From Syntrophomonadaceae bacterium (GTDB lineage Bacteria > Bacillota > Dethiobacteria > DTU022), in contig SKZS01000161.1 in the NCBI GenBank assembly GCA_007127255.1, positions 1 through 8,184 on the forward strand: a stretch of DNA of 8,184 nt. The letters run 5' to 3'. The notes below the pieces were generated by a model. That model searched no databases. It was given only the letters and a program-made list of their open reading frames with translations, and had not been told where the DNA came from. Below, in pieces: positions 6,501-8,184 of this stretch. Every line of letters begins with the position of its first letter. The first letter of the stretch is position 1. The position numbers and the translations under genes are program-made.

Positions 6501-8099
6501 ATGGCGGAAAAAGAATATATGATCTATACCGATGGAGCCTGCTCAGGCAATCCTGGTCCCGGCGGCTGGGGAGCGGTAATCCTTGATGGGGATTCTGTAC
6601 AGGAAATTAGCGGAAGCGCTGACGAAACAACTAACCAGCGTATGGAACTGCAGGCTGCCGTGGAGGCTCTGCGCTTTGTACCTTCAGGCAGCAAGGTTAA
6701 ACTGCACAGTGACAGCGCTTACCTTGTAAATTGTTTTAACCAGGGTTGGATAAAACGCTGGTTGAGGAACGGTTGGCGAAACAGTAAAGGAAACCAGGTT
6801 GAGAACCAGGATCTTTGGACTCAGCTTATAGAGCTAACCGAAACTAAAGAGGTAGAGTGGATAAAGGTTAAGGGGCACAGTACAGATCAGCTTAATAAGC
6901 GCTGTGATCAGCTGGCCCGCGAGGCTATAGATGCGAACGGGAACAGCAGGGTTGATGATAACAGTGAGGATGCCGAAGCCGAATACAGATCTAACCTTGC
7001 TAAAAATCAAGGTCGGCAAATGCGCCGACTGGGATTACTGACAGGCGGCGGTGATTGTCCCGGCTTAAATGCCGTTATCAGGGCGGTTGTTAAAGGAGCC
7101 GCTTATAACTATGATATTGAATCAATTGGTTTCAATAACGGTTTTAAAGGACTGGTAGAAAATGATGCAGCGTTGCTGGACGACTATGCAGTATCAGGTA
7201 TCCTCAACCGTGGGGGGACTATCCTCGGCACCTCAAACCGGGACAACCCTTTTGATTTTAGACCGGGCGGTTTTAATTACCGGGAAACCGGAGTGGATCG
7301 TTCAGCTGATGCTGTTGAGAATCTAAAAAAATGGGATATCGAAGGCCTGGTTGTGATCGGTGGCGATGGCAGTTTATTGCTGGCTCACCGGTTTAGCGAA
7401 TTAGGGGTTCCGATTATCGGTATTCCAAAAACGATTGACAACGATCTGCCCGCTACCGATATTACCTTTGGTTATGATTCAGCTGTTACCACCGCAACCG
7501 AAGCAATCGATAAAATTCATACCACGGCCGAATCACACCACCGCGTGATGGTTGTTGAAGTGATGGGACGTTATGCAGGATGGATTGCCCTGCAGGCAGG
7601 TATGGCCGGCGGCGGTGACATTATTCTAATTCCCGAATTACCCTTTGAATATTCTTATATTGTTGAAAAAATTATGGAACGCCGCCAGAAAGGGAAAAAA
7701 TTCAGTATAATCGTTGTGGCCGAGGGGGCATATCCTGCTGGTGAGGAGCCAATCTACCAGCAAAAAGGCGATGTTAAAAGGCTTGGTGGAGTTGGTCCTT
7801 TGATTTCACGCGAAATAGAAAAGCTTACCGAAATGGAAAGCAGGGCAACGATTTTGGGACACCTTCAGCGGGGCGGCAGCCCTACCTCGTACGACCGGGT
7901 TTTAGCTACACGCTTCGGAGTTAAAGCAGTTGAATTGTTTAAAGACGGCTGCTTTAATGAGATGGTCTGTCTCAGGGGCAGCCGGATTAAATCGGTACCT
8001 CTTGAAGAAGCTGTTCAGGGGACCAAGAGAGTTGATCCAAGCAGCGAGCAGGTCCGCACTGCCCTGGCCGTCGGTACATCTTTTGGTTGTCCTCTTTAA
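6501..8099 (+). CDS. rnhA-pfkA: Fused ribonuclease HI / 6-phosphofructokinase
   Basis: One 532-residue frame encodes two complete enzymes. Residues 1-146 are RNase HI, which cuts RNA in RNA-DNA hybrids: YTDGACSGNPGPGG, RMELQA, SDSAY, KGHS and NKRCDQLA supply D11, E49, D71, H126 and D136. A charged linker (about 147-173) follows. Residues 174-532 are a phosphofructokinase, phosphorylating fructose-6-phosphate to fructose-1,6-bisphosphate in glycolysis. It shows TGGGDCPGLNAVIR (181-194), GGDGS (287-291), PKTIDND (309-315, catalytic D313), VMGRYAG (354-360), AEGA (407-410) and LGHLQRGGSP (452-461), and ends normally. Gly290 in GGDGS suggests ATP as donor rather than pyrophosphate; Lys310 is more often seen in pyrophosphate enzymes but also occurs in ATP enzymes of the mixed group. 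Both halves have full family length and all key residues, so this is not a decayed gene. Met174 (7020) sits where a separate kinase would begin, with weak AAGGT at 7009-7013, so a free kinase may also be made. A sequencing error removing a stop or shifting frame cannot be excluded without reads. Confidence 0.93.
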   Translation: MAEKEYMIYTDGACSGNPGPGGWGAVILDGDSVQEISGSADETTNQRMELQAAVEALRFVPSGSKVKLHSDSAYLVNCFNQGWIKRWLRNGWRNSKGNQVENQDLWTQLIELTETKEVEWIKVKGHSTDQLNKRCDQLAREAIDANGNSRVDDNSEDAEAEYRSNLAKNQGRQMRRLGLLTGGGDCPGLNAVIRAVVKGAAYNYDIESIGFNNGFKGLVENDAALLDDYAVSGILNRGGTILGTSNRDNPFDFRPGGFNYRETGVDRSADAVENLKKWDIEGLVVIGGDGSLLLAHRFSELGVPIIGIPKTIDNDLPATDITFGYDSAVTTATEAIDKIHTTAESHHRVMVVEVMGRYAGWIALQAGMAGGGDIILIPELPFEYSYIVEKIMERRQKGKKFSIIVVAEGAYPAGEEPIYQQKGDVKRLGGVGPLISREIEKLTEMESRATILGHLQRGGSPTSYDRVLATRFGVKAVELFKDGCFNEMVCLRGSRIKSVPLEEAVQGTKRVDPSSEQVRTALAVGTSFGCPL

Positions 8100-8184
8100 A
8101 TTTGTGAAGGAATAGAAACAATCAGAAAAACCATAAGAGCTGCAAACAAGATCATTATGCCTCCGGCTGCCATATCGACCCTGC
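8096..8184 (-). CDS. Possible C-terminus of a convergent membrane protein (partial)
   Basis: Read on the - strand, the right edge is open for 28 codons from 8182 down to a TAA at 8098-8096. The residues begin RVDMAAGG and continue with a strongly hydrophobic run (IMILFAALMVFLIVSI) before a short polar end, which looks like a final membrane helix. The gene would run off the window and end tail to tail with the phosphofructokinase, the two stop codons overlapping. No product can be named from so little. A short AT-rich intergenic stretch could look like this by chance, so this is tentative. Confidence 0.4.
   Translation of the reverse strand, partial: RVDMAAGGIMILFAALMVFLIVSIPSQI

Noticed and set aside
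7930..8115. A 61-codon + strand frame overlapping the end of the phosphofructokinase
   Set aside because: It lies out of frame within conserved kinase sequence, with no ribosome binding site or recognisable product.

Overview
This window looks like an ordinary chromosomal stretch from a Bacillota (Firmicutes) bacterium, most likely a clostridial or related anaerobic lineage. The support is strong purine-rich Shine-Dalgarno sites, near-perfect sigma-A promoters, one clear TTG start and one probable GTG start, an Asp23/Gls24 protein, ComEA, and a pyrimidine-nucleoside phosphorylase/deoC pair. A finer placement would be a guess. No mobile element, CRISPR array, tRNA or rRNA is visible. All complete genes lie on the + strand; a short C-terminal tail at the right edge may belong to a convergent - strand gene.

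Layout. A consensus sigma-A promoter (6-34) drives an Asp23/Gls24-family protein (177-620), which ends at a good intrinsic terminator (651-683). The next transcription unit is comEA (794-1387), pdp (1396-2733) and deoC (2739-3389), packed with gaps of 8 and 5 bases, so probably one operon with a weak terminator-like element after it. A second strong promoter (3460-3488) overlaps the end of that element. It starts a leader with a small hairpin and then a UPF0182 membrane protein of unknown function (3554-6295, TTG start), closed by a terminator near 6307-6354. After a 205-base gap comes one uninterrupted gene (6501-8099) encoding a complete RNase HI domain joined to a complete 6-phosphofructokinase. 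It ends tail to tail with the possible - strand membrane-protein gene, whose stop overlaps the kinase stop.

How the genes fit together. Pdp and DeoC are two of the three enzymes that turn pyrimidine deoxynucleosides into glyceraldehyde-3-phosphate and acetaldehyde; the linking phosphopentomutase is not here. ComEA in the same operon binds incoming DNA during transformation, so the operon joins DNA uptake with use of the nucleosides that DNA can yield. That functional link is an inference. The phosphofructokinase is glycolytic, and the reason for its fusion to RNase H is not apparent.

The most noteworthy item is the RNase HI-phosphofructokinase fusion. Other points are an uncertain pdp start, a His in place of the usual Arg in the Pdp signature, and possible control elements around both strong promoters. 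I found no evidence of a wholly new multi-gene system.
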